Of a stretch of 64,000 bases of DNA, positions 48,136 through 58,576 are shown one piece after another. The position numbers were made by a program, and so were the translations under genes. Position 1 is the first letter of the stretch, and the number at the start of each line of letters is the position of its first letter. The notes under the pieces were generated by a model. It was not told the DNA's origin and ran no database searches. It saw only the letters and a program-made list of their open reading frames with translations. The stretch is from Limonium bicolor. Taxonomy: Eukaryota > Streptophyta > Magnoliopsida > Caryophyllales > Plumbaginaceae. The stretch covers positions 280,301,999 to 280,365,998 of the forward strand of contig CM041776.1 in NCBI GenBank assembly GCA_023374045.1, read 5' to 3'.

Positions 48136-51100
48136 TGTAACACACCCGTCCAAAGCCATTCGTGGTTATCGCAAAACTTAACAACTTAGTCACAAACACC
48201 GCAGCAGAAATAACAAACACCGGGACCTTGCCACGGTCTGATCATTAGAAAATACCGACCTTACCAATTTACAATGCTTATCCAAAATATACAAACCGAC
48301 CAAAACGCCACCAACCAACCGAGTTTAAGTTTCTGAGTCATGATCATAAACTTACATCAGTTTTAATATAAACAGACAAGCGCACATGCGCAACCCGTGC
48401 TCAAAAAAAAATAACCATCCTAAGTCTAACCGCTCCTACTCTCGTGGTATGACTTCATGGGCCGCTTACCTGCAGGTGTAAAAACAGCCCCCAAAGGGGG
48501 TCAGCACGAATGCTGGTACGACCCTCTCGTGGCCCCAAGCTAACGGGGCTACGACGACTAATTGTCGATAGCATGGAAATTGATTAGATACACAAACATA
48601 ATATGAAGTGCAATAAACAACCATCCACAAATGAACATACATAGTCCACACACAAATGAACGACTCAAGCGTTCCCTTAACAAATGGGTTAGTAATAACC
48701 TCCTCCAAATCTGAATTCCTCTTATCCTCAGTTCTCCTTAACTTACCTCAGTCTTAACCTTAACTTAACCTCAGTATACAAAACCGTTCCTAGAATGGAA
48801 ATGGTTGTAGCTTAACTTAAACTTAGGATTTAGGTGATCCTACCGCACCATCTTAATGCCACCTACCTTGAACGGGAGTCCAGTGTAGCTGAGCCGGCAA
48901 CCGACCCTAGGCAACAAGTCCGAAGACAAGTCCTTAAGCGGAGGACGGATCTGATTCAGATACCGACCCCCTTTTCCTTAGCATGCATGACCGGAGTCAG
49001 TCCGGGTTCCTCACTCCCCTTAAGTTTCAGTTAGTGATAATCTTACAGACCAAGTATCTAAACCTTATCGGGTATTAACCAATTTTTCACCAATGCAAAA
49101 CACTCATCTTAATCCAAATCGTACTAAACCTTGTTAGTAACTACCTCAAGTCTCATGTGTTAGTGTAAATCAACACACACACAGTAAGTACAATAAAACC
49201 GGTTGCATGCCTTATTCTTGTTTAGTCGGCACACATAAACAAATAGCACACAAGCCGAGGGACACCTCGTTAGCAAGCAGGTCACAAGAAAGACTGTACC
49301 GTTCACCATCGACTGCCGTTTGTTTAACCTTCTCCGGGGTCCCAATTCTCAAGTCCTAAAACATTCACCCAACTTAGGTTATTATTTAGCTCGACTTTAC
49401 GCAATTTACTTAACTTCCCCGGGCACTAGTATTTACCCATCGTTATTCACTACGTCTTTATAGTTTCAACTTAAACTCTTAAGCACACCATTTCCTCATT
49501 AGCTATTACATTTGTTCACCCACTTTGTAGCCATTACACCCTCCAAGCATGCCCTTAATAACTTTATAACATCAATATCTATCAATCCCCACTATTAGAT
49601 ATAATTTCAGCCTTAAACAAAGTTTTTTTTGGTCAAAACAGCACGCGTCCGAACTTGTGTCCGGCTTCCGAAGTTTGGACGCAAGTCGAGACTCAAAAGG
49701 GTGCAACCAGACGTATGTCCGAACATGTGTCCGAGCTTCCTAAGTTCAGACATAGGTCGAGGAAAAATCAAAGGAAAAATTTCAAGTGTCCGGACTTTGA
49801 AGGCCGGACAAAAGTCCGGACACTGGTCGAGATTCAGAAAATTTAATCGCAACAGGGCATGTCCGAGCTTCCAAATTCGGACGGAAGTTCGGACAGGCCA
49901 GAATACTCATCTTCTATATCCTTAAACATATCTCATTTCTTAGTATGTTCTAACCTCGTTTGGGCACTTAAAATACACCTTAGGCCCTCACTAAAACTCC
50001 TTAAATCATCATCAATATCCATCTTAGTCATTATGCATTTCCTTGTAATAATGTCAACACTTGTAGTGTTTTTCACTAGGCTTCTAAGCGGTGGTTCATA
50101 CCTATTATAAGCACTATGCCAAATGCTTCCTCACCACTATAACATCATCTCTCAAGCATCTTTCACCACCTAAAATTCCTTTATGCAACTACTTAAAGTT
50201 CCTACACAAGTTTATGTCTCCTTCTTCCAACACATTATTTCCTTTCTACTAGTTTACCAATATTTGCCTAAGTCCTAAGTACACAAGTTCATTCATTTGA
50301 TTCCTAATCTCCTCCATGATGATGCCTAAGTCATTCTAACTCATTAAAACACCTTGACTCACCCTTTTCATCAAAACGACTCCTAAAGTTTCTTAGTACT
50401 TCCTTAGTCATAAAATCTCCTTACGCATCTTAAACACTTAGGTTCTTCACTAAATTTTGCCATGGGTTCTCTAGTATATTGTTGCACCAAAACATTTAGT
50501 TCTTCACCATCAATTAGCTATCAACATTCAAATTCTCATTAAACCTCCTTAGCACAACAAACACCAAAACTACACTACATCACAATATAGTGCATAAACT
50601 TAATTGCTTGGCACTTAGGCCCTTAAATGACTTGGCTCTTAGGCCCTTAAATGCATAAAATTAAACACTGAATTTCCTCAATATAAATAGCCTTTGACCT
50701 GCAAATACACACAACAAGGCTCCCATTGCAATTTAAATGTTCTTATAATTCACCTTGACCTTCTTAAACTATCTCCTTTTTCTCATTTGCTCCTTAGTCA
50801 CAAGTTCACAAGTATAATCATTGTTTCTCCTAGGTTTTATAAACTCTTTCCAATGTAAACTCTACACTAAACTCATCACATATCTAAATCCCATCCCTTA
50901 ATGCATTAAACACCTTAAGGTATGACATTTACCTTGTTCTTTTTCAAGCTTCACAAACTTTCTTCCTTAGGTTTTTCCTTGCTCAATCTCGGTCACCAAA
51001 TCAAGCTCTCCTTGCCAATGTTCTAACCAATATTCAATGACTCCAATGAGTACTAGACAACACACTAGCCTTAAGGAATAAAACCTAGGTTAAAAATGTG

Positions 51101-52226
51101 TTTTAAGGTATTAAATTGATTGTTTTACCTTGGTTTCTCAAGACAAGCTTGGATATGAATCAGGAGGACCTCCTCTTGCCCTTGGAGAATAGGAAACAAG
51201 CTAGAACAAGGCATAAAAATGGATCCCCATGAGTATAGATTTTTGGTTATGAAGAAAGGTGATGGAAACCTAGATTTTCTTACATATTCTTTACCTTAAG
51301 AGAATGGAGAAGCTAATGGGGTCTCCAAGCTTGAGTTTCCTCCTCTAATGGCGGTTTGCCTTGGCTCCAAAATGAGACTCTTGAAGTTTTGAAAAGATAG
51401 GAAGGAGGAGCTTGAGCTAACTAAGAAGAATATGTGTTTTGTTTTGGTTTTGGAGCTAAAATGAGTAAGTAATGGTCAAGAGGAGATGGAGCTAGCATGG
51501 AGGTTGCCTTCTACGTGAATGGAGAAGGGAGAGAGGAAGAGAAATCGGTGGTGAGAGAAGAGAATGAAGAGATGAGGGAGGGAGGTAAGTAAAGGTAAGA
51601 TATTATGTTTAAAAGGTGAATAGTGAATTTACTTACTTTTGCTTTCTTCTTTACTTAACTAGATAAGTGTGGTGAGTCACACTTAAAAACCGGCCCCCTT
51701 GGTCAAATGAGGTATATTGTGGTCTTTGTTGACCATTTAGTTGACTTACTTTGACTAATGTCTTAAACTAGCACTATTTGGTTACTATTCACTAAACAAG
51801 GCACATAATTGTGAAATTTTTGATTTCCCATTGATTTAGACTTCCTAATGTGATACTAAGTAGTACACATGTTGATTAAAGAGTAATGATGGACACTTAG
51901 CCACTCAAATCCCATTTACAAGACAATTTTTCAAAAATGTGCTTTAAGACTCCTTAAAGCACATTTTGTGTTTTAACTTGTTTTCAAGCTTGGTTTTCTT
52001 TGGTAATTGGTTTAAAATGACCATTAGGATATTACTAAGTTTAGAATGATATTTGGGTGCTCACCCAAGTCTCTCCAAGCTTAGAGCACGTTTTTGCTTA
52101 AACTGCTCTTTTGTGTTCCTTATGTTTTCTTTGATTAAAAATGTTTCTTTACATTTCTAAGGCATTTTAGCCTCCTTATATCTTAGTTCATCACTTAAAC
52201 ACCATCTCTAAGTTTGGGGTATTTCA
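48136..52226 (-). mobile_element. 3' LTR of the gypsy element
   Basis: It begins TGTAACACACCCGTCC and ends GGGGTATTTCA on the plus strand. It differs from the other LTR by scattered substitutions and single-base indels, many in short homopolymers. It includes the GC-rich block at about 48480-48560 and the palindrome cluster at 49640-49905. Confidence 0.93.
49640..49905. repeat. Palindrome cluster in 3' LTR (tccgaac/gttcgga type)
   Basis: Successive units: gcgtccgaacttgtgtccgg then aagtttggac; gtccgaacatgtgtccgagc then aagttcagac; gtccggactttgaaggccgg; and gtccgagcttccaaattcgg then aagttcggaca. Spacer phrases such as aggtcgaggaaa and tggtcgaga recur between units. It is matched by 60080-60345 in the other LTR. 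Confidence 0.8.
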
Positions 52227-52240
52227 ATCTACCCCCCTTA
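52227..52240 (-). other. Polypurine tract
   Basis: Read on the minus strand, TAAGGGGGGTAGAT abuts the 3' LTR, where plus-strand DNA synthesis is primed. A second similar run (ccccccttaaaaagggg, about 52501) lies 260 bases inside the element. Confidence 0.8.
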
Positions 52241-52541
52241 AAAGAACTTTGTCCCCAAAGTTCACACGTGTACTTAATCATTCACGGTACTCAATTTCTC
52301 AATCTTAACACCACATCTTATATTCTCATTCACACATCTAAGACTCAAAGGTCTACCACAAATACAATACATAAGTATTATACATATCTCAAACTTACCA
52401 CCAAGGTGTAATAACTTACACAACTTACACAAACCACATCTTACATACCAAACAAAACGACAACATGTTCGTTTACTAACTCAAAAGCGAGGAAGCTCTA
52501 CCCCCCTTAAAAAGGGGTACCCCGTACCCTATACAGACGAT

Positions 52542-55500
52542 CTAGTCGGTAAACAAAGAAGGGTACTTCGCCCTCATCTTATCCTCTAATTCCCACGTGG
52601 CCTCTTCAACATCTTGGTTAGACCAGAGAACCTTCACCAGTCGCACTAACTTATGGCGAGTGTCCCTAGTCTTACTATCCAAGATCCTCTGAGGAATCTC
52701 CACTGATCTCATATTCGGTTCTAATGTCAACCTCTCAGGTTCTAACACATGAGAGGGGTGGTGCATGTATTTCTTTAGCTGTGAAACATGAAAAACATCA
52801 TGCACTTTACCCAGTTCAGTAGGTAAATTCAACCTGTAAGCAACCGGGCCCACCCGCTCCGTAATCTCATAAGGACCAACAAACTTCGGGCTCAACTTGC
52901 CCTTCTGCCCAAATCTGAATACACCCTTCATCTGTGAAACTCGTAGAAATACCCGGTCGCCCACTGCGAACTCCAGGTCTCGTCGTCGAACATCAGCATA
53001 CGATTCTGCCTATCTTGAGCAGCTTTCATGTTTTCCCTAATTTGCTGAACTTCAGCCTTAACTTGTTCTAAATATTCTGGTCCTAATGACCGTCTCACTC
53101 GACTCATCCCAGCAGAGAGGTGTACGACAAGGTCTACCGTACAACGCTTGAAAAGGTGCCATCTTGATCGAAGCGTGGTAGCTGTTGTTGTATGAAAACT
53201 CGATTAGATGTAATTTGTCAATCCAACTACCCTGGAAGTCTAAGGCACATGCCCTTAGCATGTCCTCGAGTGTCTGAATCGTACGCTCAGTCTGACCATC
53301 TGTCTAAGGATGGAACGCGGTACTCAACTTCAGTTCTGTACCCAACGCTTCTCTAGTAGCTCTCCAGTACCTCGAAAGAAATCTGGTATCTCTATCCGAC
53401 ACTATGGTCCTTGGTATCCCGTGATGTCTCATGATTTCTTTCTCAAACAACTCAGCTAATTTGGTCACCTTCCAAGTATCCTTCATCGGTATGAATCGGG
53501 CTACTTTGGTAAGGCGATCCACCACTACCCATATCATGTTGAGACCCCCCCTAGCAGGTGGGAGTCCAACTACAAAGTCCATGGAGATATCATGGAACTT
53601 CCACTCCGGAACTGGCATCGACTGTACCATTCCGCCCGATCGTCGGTGCTCGAATTTCACCTTCTAGCATGTGAGACACCTCAAGACGAACTCGGTAACA
53701 TCTGTCTTCATCCCCGACCACCAGAAGTATCTCTTCATGTCTTTGTACATCTTAGAGGCTCCTGGATGGATGGAAACTGAAGAACAGTGTGATTCCCTAA
53801 GTATACGGTCTTTCAGATCCGTGTTGCCCCGTGGTATGCATAACCAGCCCTTAAGTCTAATCAGATCATCGTCGTGAAGTCTGAAGTCATATTTCTGACT
53901 CTCAAAGGTACCATCTATCAGCTTCTGTCTGACCTCTCTCATATACTCATCTGTCCTCTGAGCCTCTCGCACCTCATCAACCAAGCTGGAGAAAGAGACT
54001 AGCGAATGGAGTGAGTGTGCTCGACGGCTCAGGGCGTCTGCTACAACATTGGCCTTCCCTTCTTTGCATTGGAGGTCAATGTCATAGTCTTTCAGAAATT
54101 CTAACCATCTCCTCTGTCTGAGATTCAACTCCTTCTGAGTGAATATGTATTTCAAGCTCTTGTGATCGGTATAGATCGTCACACTAACCCCGTATAAGTA
54201 ATGGCGCCATATCTTCAAAGCGAAGACTACAACTCCCAGCTCTAAATCATGTGTGGGGTAGTTCTCCTCATGTTTCTTCAACTAACGTGAGGCATATGCC
54301 ACCACCTTGCCATGTTGCATGAGCACGCAACCCAGCCCTCTGCCGGATGGATCACAGTAAACCTCAAAGCCCTCCGTACCGTCTGGAATGGTCAGAACCG
54401 GTGCAGTGGTCAGTGAGTCTTTCAAACTCTGAAATGATCTCTCACAGTCAGCCATCCATAAGAACGGTGCATCTTTCTTCATCAGACTGGTCATCGGCTT
54501 TACGACCTTGCTGAAATCTTTAACAAACCGCCGGTAGTAACCTGCCAAGCCAAGGAAGCTTCGAATGTCGGTAACTGTCTTCGGTCTCGGCCAAGTACGC
54601 ACGGCATCAATCTTTGCTGGGTCCACCGAGATCCCAGCATCTGAGATGACATGACCCAGGAAAGAGACACGGTCAAGCCAAAACTCACACTTGGAGAACT
54701 TAGCATATAGCTGGTTCTCCCTCAATATCTCCAGTACTCTCCTCAGATGTTCCTCATGCTCAGCTCTTGATTTTGAATATATTAAAATGTCATCAATGAA
54801 TACCACAACCGACTTGTCCAGCTGCTCCCGGAACAAGCGGTTCATCAGATCCATAAATTTCGCCGGTGCGTTCGACAAACCGAACGGCATCACTGTAAAC
54901 TCATAGTGGCTGTATCGTGTCCGGAATGTCGTCTTCTCAATGTCTCCCTCCTTAATGGCTATCTGATGATACCCCGATCTGAGATCAATCTTGGAAAACA
55001 CGGATGCCCCCTTCAACTGATCGAACAGATCATCAATGCGGGGTAGTGGGTACTTACTCTTCACAGTCACTGCATTCAACTCTCTGTAGTCGATGCAGAG
55101 GCGGAGGTTACCATCCTTCTTCTTCATGAAGAGAACTGGCGCTCCCCATGGTGATACACTTGGTCTAATAAATCCCTTATCTAACAATTCTTTCAACTAT
55201 TCCTTTAACTCATTCATTTCTGCCGGAGCCATACTGTATGGTGCCTTGGCTATCGGTCCGGTACCAGGTAGCAGCTCGATGGTGAACTCTACCTCCCGAG
55301 TGGGTGGCATGCCGGGCAGTTCCCGTGGGAAGAGATCGGGGAACTCCGACACTACCGGTAAGTCGGGGTCAAACTCGGGGTCTCTCTCCATGTCCTGGAC
55401 ATAGCAGAGGTACACTTCTTCCTTTCTCCTCAACTCCTATACATTGTCATAGCGGTGATGATCTTAGTCGAAGGCTCTCTGGGCCTCTGGCGGTATGGAT

Positions 55501-55921
55501 GATATCGTTACCCCAGACGGACTCCTGAGCAGCAGTCTATGCTCGGCGCAGAGGATACGACCCTTGTGCCACTCCAACCAATTCATCCCAAAAATCACAT
55601 CAAATCCCAACTCCCTGAACTCAATAAAACTGACTGGGAAGTCTTCCCCCTTAATTCTGATAATGGCTCCTCGGTAGTAGCGAGTGCAACGAACCTTCTC
55701 CTTAGACGGGAGCGTAACCATAAAGTCGGGTAGCTCATCAGCGTCTAGCCCCAACCTTCTCGCGAAAGATGCCGAGACAAAGGTATGTGAGGCCCCTGAG
55801 TCGAAGAGAACTGATGCCTCAATTCCATTAATCGGAAAGGTGCCGGTGAGGATAGTACCGCTGGCGTCGGCCTGTGCCTCTGTAAGTATGCTTAGCGCAC
55901 CTTCCATACCGAGTCCATGAC
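52542..55921 (-). pseudogene. pol: Gypsy pol: protease, RT, RNase H, integrase with chromodomain-like tail
   Basis: The protease (from 55921, preceded by the acceptor caattag) has VLFDSGASHTFVS. RT (55433-54282) has [12 protein letters not shown] and [12 protein letters not shown], so the catalytic aspartates are intact. RNase H has [12 protein letters not shown]. Integrase has the H2C2 zinc region, SMDFVVGLP, TIVSDRDTRFLSRYW and [10 protein letters not shown]. Its tail has FVGPYEITERVGPVAYRL and VKVLWSNQDVEEATWELED, typical of Tekay/Del chromoviruses. Stops at 55464, 55437, 55197, 54282, 53664 and 53304 all fall where the family has glutamine (for example YASR*LKKHE and HP*TDGQ). Frame changes occur near 53100 and 53000. 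It is inactive in this copy. Confidence 0.92.
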
Positions 55922-56078
55922 CTAATTGTATTCATAAGCTTCATGAGTAATGATGGTATAACAAGAGTCGTAACAATTTATACGAACAACACTGTTATTT
56001 TATTCATAACCATCCCGTTTAGAACATGTGCTTTAATCTTACATCTCACTCCTTATCCCATACTAAAACATTACATGG
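55922..56078 (-). other. Spacer between AlkB stop and protease; 3' part of the putative Gag-Pol intron
   Basis: No reading frame is recognisable. It ends on the minus strand in gaatacaattag at 55922, an acceptor that opens the protease exon. Together with the AlkB segment and the spacer upstream it would be removed when gag is spliced directly to pol (donor at 56947). Confidence 0.55.
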
Positions 56079-56815
56079 CTAATATTGTCTAAAGGTTAGG
56101 TTTAACCGTCCTGGTCTCATATGTGTCGCATTGATTACTGCTGACGGGTTGTATTCAGCTTGATTCTCTTAATCCCATGGTACAACATCCTTGATTCTCC
56201 TCCATAACTAATACATCCCCTGACTTAAGTATTAACTTATTAGCACGGTCTGTATGCTTCTGCTCGCCGTACAAAAATTCAGCGTCATCTCCAATGGACC
56301 AAGACACTACGGGTATCCCTCTTTCGAGGGACTCCGTTGTCTTGTCCTTATCCTGATGTAGTCCTAGTCGCCCATCTTTCTCATAGAAGTTTACAATACA
56401 GATGTCCGCTTGAATGTTTGGAATCGGGTCAGCTTCCAACTGCTGAGCGATCTCCACGACTTGTGTAATAACTGGATGGAACTCTTCGGTATTCCCGGTG
56501 GTGAGACTCCATCTTGTATCCTCGAAGTTTGGTAGGTCTTGGCATACGGATTCCAATACTTGCCTAAGCTCATCATCTTTAACTTCATTCTCGCTCCTCC
56601 TGGGTACTCCGGTGTATAAAAACCTCCAGGTCCCACTCCTAGTTGACTGCATCTCCTGATGATGGCTATCTGTGCTTCAGGTGTCAGGTATCCCCTTAAT
56701 AATATCATACCTGGGCGGATGACCTAACATTGTACGGTTGGAAAGTCTACGGTTGCGATGTCGGTGTACTCCGGGTTAGGAGTAGAAGGCATTGGATAGC
56801 ATATGTTGAAGTTTC
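56079..56815 (-). pseudogene. AlkB-type Fe(II)/2-oxoglutarate dioxygenase domain carried by the gypsy element
   Basis: AlkB enzymes remove alkyl groups from nucleic acid bases. The closest resemblance by eye is to plant ALKBH1-like proteins; the substrate here is unknown. On the minus strand the order is VIRPGMILLRGYLTPEAQ, GVGPGGFYTPEYPGGA, DICIVNFYEKDGRLGLHQDK (metal ligands His 56358-56356 and Asp 56352-56350), PVVSWSIGDDAEFLYG, SGDVLV, then SRMLYHG (third ligand His 56179-56177) and GRLNLTFRQY (the 2-oxoglutarate-binding RxNxTxR, 56108-56088) before TAG at 56081-56079. The whole fold, about 240 codons, is present. It is broken by TAG at 56726-56724 (glutamine expected) and three one-base losses near 56488, 56202 and 56147. 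A local ATG is at 56792; alternatively the exon opens at the acceptor ccaccttag (56816) in phase with gag. Confidence 0.88.
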
Positions 56816-56947
56816 CTAAGGTGGTAATAGGTCATATCTCACTTAAGTTCTAATTTTATCTTATTCTCACTTAACTCAATTATTCACCAAACATGCATGA
56901 TAATGCGGTATGCAGGTAATTTTATCGCTTAACAGTTTTAGCAGTAC
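56816..56947 (-). other. Putative intron between gag zinc knuckles and the AlkB exon
   Basis: Donor CCAG then GTACTGC at 56948/56947; acceptor ttaccaccttag then GAAACTTC at 56816/56815; 132 bases. The donor leaves one base of a codon and the AlkB exon supplies two, so the joined frame reads on into NFNICYPMPSTPNPEY and the AlkB domain. Without splicing, gag reads a few more codons to TAA at 56924-56922. The splice is inferred from signals and phase, not observed. Confidence 0.6.
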
Positions 56948-57289
56948 CTGGTCTCGATGAGGGTTCAGGCTTATCGTCCCGGTCCACCATGTGTAGTGTG
57001 GGTCCCGACTTCTGGGCTACCCGTGGGTTCTTGTCTGCAGCTTGTTGCACTCTCTTCTGACTGTCAGATCCAGCTCCCTGATCAGTCTTGCCCTTGCCCC
57101 TCATCTCGGGCCTAAAGGCTCTGCTAGCGGGGTTCTGGAAGCACTCGTATGCTCGGTGTCCGTATACCCCACAATAATTGCACTCCACCTTGTTCCCCTT
57201 GCAATCGAGCCCGGGGTGGTCCTTGTGACACCACTGACAGATGTAGCATCGCTGGTAGCCACCACCGGCTCCCTTTTCAGTCTCAGATC
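56948..57289 (-). pseudogene. gag: Gag nucleocapsid exon with two zinc-binding motifs
   Basis: The deduced sequence includes RCYICQWCHKDHPGLDCKG and then CNYCGVYGHRAYEC, the latter an exact CX2CX4HX4C knuckle. The first cysteine/histidine group is a variant. A basic tail follows (MRGKGKTDQGAGSDSQKR). The knuckles would package the RNA genome. The exon is bounded by the acceptor aatgatcag (57290) and the donor at 56947. I see no stop inside it. Confidence 0.8.
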
Positions 57290-57369
57290 CTGATCATTCA
57301 CAATATCAGTACTCATATCTTAAACGGTTACTAATTATCTCTTAACTCACTCAATATTAATTCCCTCAC
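57290..57369 (-). other. Putative short intron 2 in gag (80 nt)
   Basis: Donor CCAAAGG then GTGAGGGAA; acceptor gaatgatcag then GATCTGAG. The enclosed DNA is AT-rich and contains in-frame stops. Removing it joins RSRAPKG to SETEKGAGGGYQRCYIC in one frame. Confidence 0.7.
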
Positions 57370-57622
57370 CCTTTGGCGCCCTTGAGCGCAGGGGTTTAGC
57401 TGCATATGCATATGTCAACTTCAGTGGCTCTTCTGGAGCCTTCTCCTTTTCCTCCTTCCCTTTTTGGTTCTGATTTTTCTGGGCTTGAGGCTGGTACTTC
57501 TGTTTCTTGTACCCTTCTTGCCCTTGGTTCTCCGTGCTCTTACCGGCACTCTTCCTCTTAGCATTCTCCTCGTCCCTCAGCTGGACGGTTATCTCAACCT
57601 TAGCAGCGGCATGATAGCACTC
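57370..57622 (-). pseudogene. gag: Gag middle exon (basic, charged linker)
   Basis: It encodes ECYHAAAKVEITVQLRDEEN, then a lysine- and glutamine-rich stretch (KKQKYQPQAQKNQNQKGK), then LKLTYAYAAKPLRSRAPKG. This is the usual linker between the capsid and the zinc knuckles in Tekay-like Gag. It is flanked by the two short introns and has no stop. Confidence 0.7.
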
Positions 57623-57707
57623 CTGCTTTCCAAAGTATTAGTTACTCTTATTCCCACACAATCTAATTTACTCATTTACTTACTCTTATTTCAACCATTC
57701 ACATTAC
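57623..57707 (-). other. Putative short intron 1 in gag (85 nt)
   Basis: Donor TTGCAG then GTAATGTG; acceptor ctttggaaagcag then GAGTGC. It is AT-rich and in phase 0 on both sides, so SYTTLQ joins ECYHAAAK without loss of frame. Confidence 0.7.
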
Positions 57708-58342
57708 CTGCAAGGTAGTATAGCTCGTCGGCCCCATGCCGTAGCGGAGTCGATGGCTAAGCCCGCCATAGAAGCGGTCCACCAGTATCTGGTCTGAATA
57801 TCCAAGACCTGGCAGAAGACGAAGCAAGGCGGTAAACTCCGAGTAATACTCGTCTACCGTCATCTTGTCCGTCTGCTTGAGCGCATCCAACTGTAGGCGC
57901 TTCTTCGTCTGGACATGGGCGGGATAGTACTTTGCTCGTAGAAATGCTGTGTACTGGTCCCAGCCGAAGTCTGGATTGACCACATGCTCGGCCCTCACCA
58001 GCTTCCACCAATCGCCTGCTGCCCCCTTCAGATAGAATGCAGCTAGACACACCTTGATCCCAGCAGGGACGTCAAGGGTCTCGAAGGCGGTCTCCAACTC
58101 AGAGATGTACGCCTCGAGCTTGGCGGGATCAGTCTCCCCCTTAAAATGCGCGGGTCGAAGGTCTGCAAGGCTCTTCACCCATTTGGTTCCCGGGGCTGTG
58201 GCGGTGGAGGTGGTGCACCAACACCAGGCTGATAGCCCATGTGCCCTAATGCGGCAGCCACAATCTCTGCGATCGTCTGCCCCTCCGGTATCTCTGAAGC
58301 ATCCCCGCCTCTGCCATGGCCTTGGCCTCTCCTTCCTGACAT
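57708..58342 (-). pseudogene. gag: Gag capsid exon
   Basis: The start ATG at 58342 gives MSGRRGQGHGRGGDASEI, then a proline run (GAPPPPPQP). One frame change near 58185 is needed to enter the main frame: FKGETDPAKLEAYISELETA, AFYLKGAAGDWWKLVRAEHV, then TVDEYYSEFTALLRLLPGLG. This is the retrotransposon Gag (PF03732-like) capsid fold that forms the particle. The frame change makes this copy defective. A longer upstream frame to 58433 lacks family similarity, so I prefer 58342. Confidence 0.82.
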
Positions 58343-58559
58343 CTGAACAATCACAACTCACATTAGATTCGTACCCACCACTGTTTCGGTTAACGAATTT
58401 ATAAGGTCCGTAGACGGTAAAAACGATCCACACTTAATAGTGGTCATCTGACTCTACTCACACTAACCTCTCACACCCTTAAACCATTTCTTATATCTTA
58501 TCTCCTAACCTAACTCGGTGGTTACTTATGTCCGTATTTCTTGATCAGAGCGTAACTAC

Positions 58560-58571
58560 GCTCTGATACCA
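58560..58571 (-). other. Primer-binding site for initiator tRNA-Met
   Basis: The minus strand reads TGGTATCAGAGC, a perfect match to the usual plant initiator tRNA-Met PBS, five bases from the 5' LTR end at 58577. This primes minus-strand DNA synthesis and fixes the element's orientation. Confidence 0.93.
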
Positions 58572-58576
58572 CTTTT

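Noticed and set aside
56155..56708. AlkB as an ordinary host gene into which the retrotransposon inserted
   Set aside because: The domain lies inside a single element between its own gag and protease, on the same strand, with splice phases that match gag. LTR, PBS and PPT positions leave no room for a host locus.
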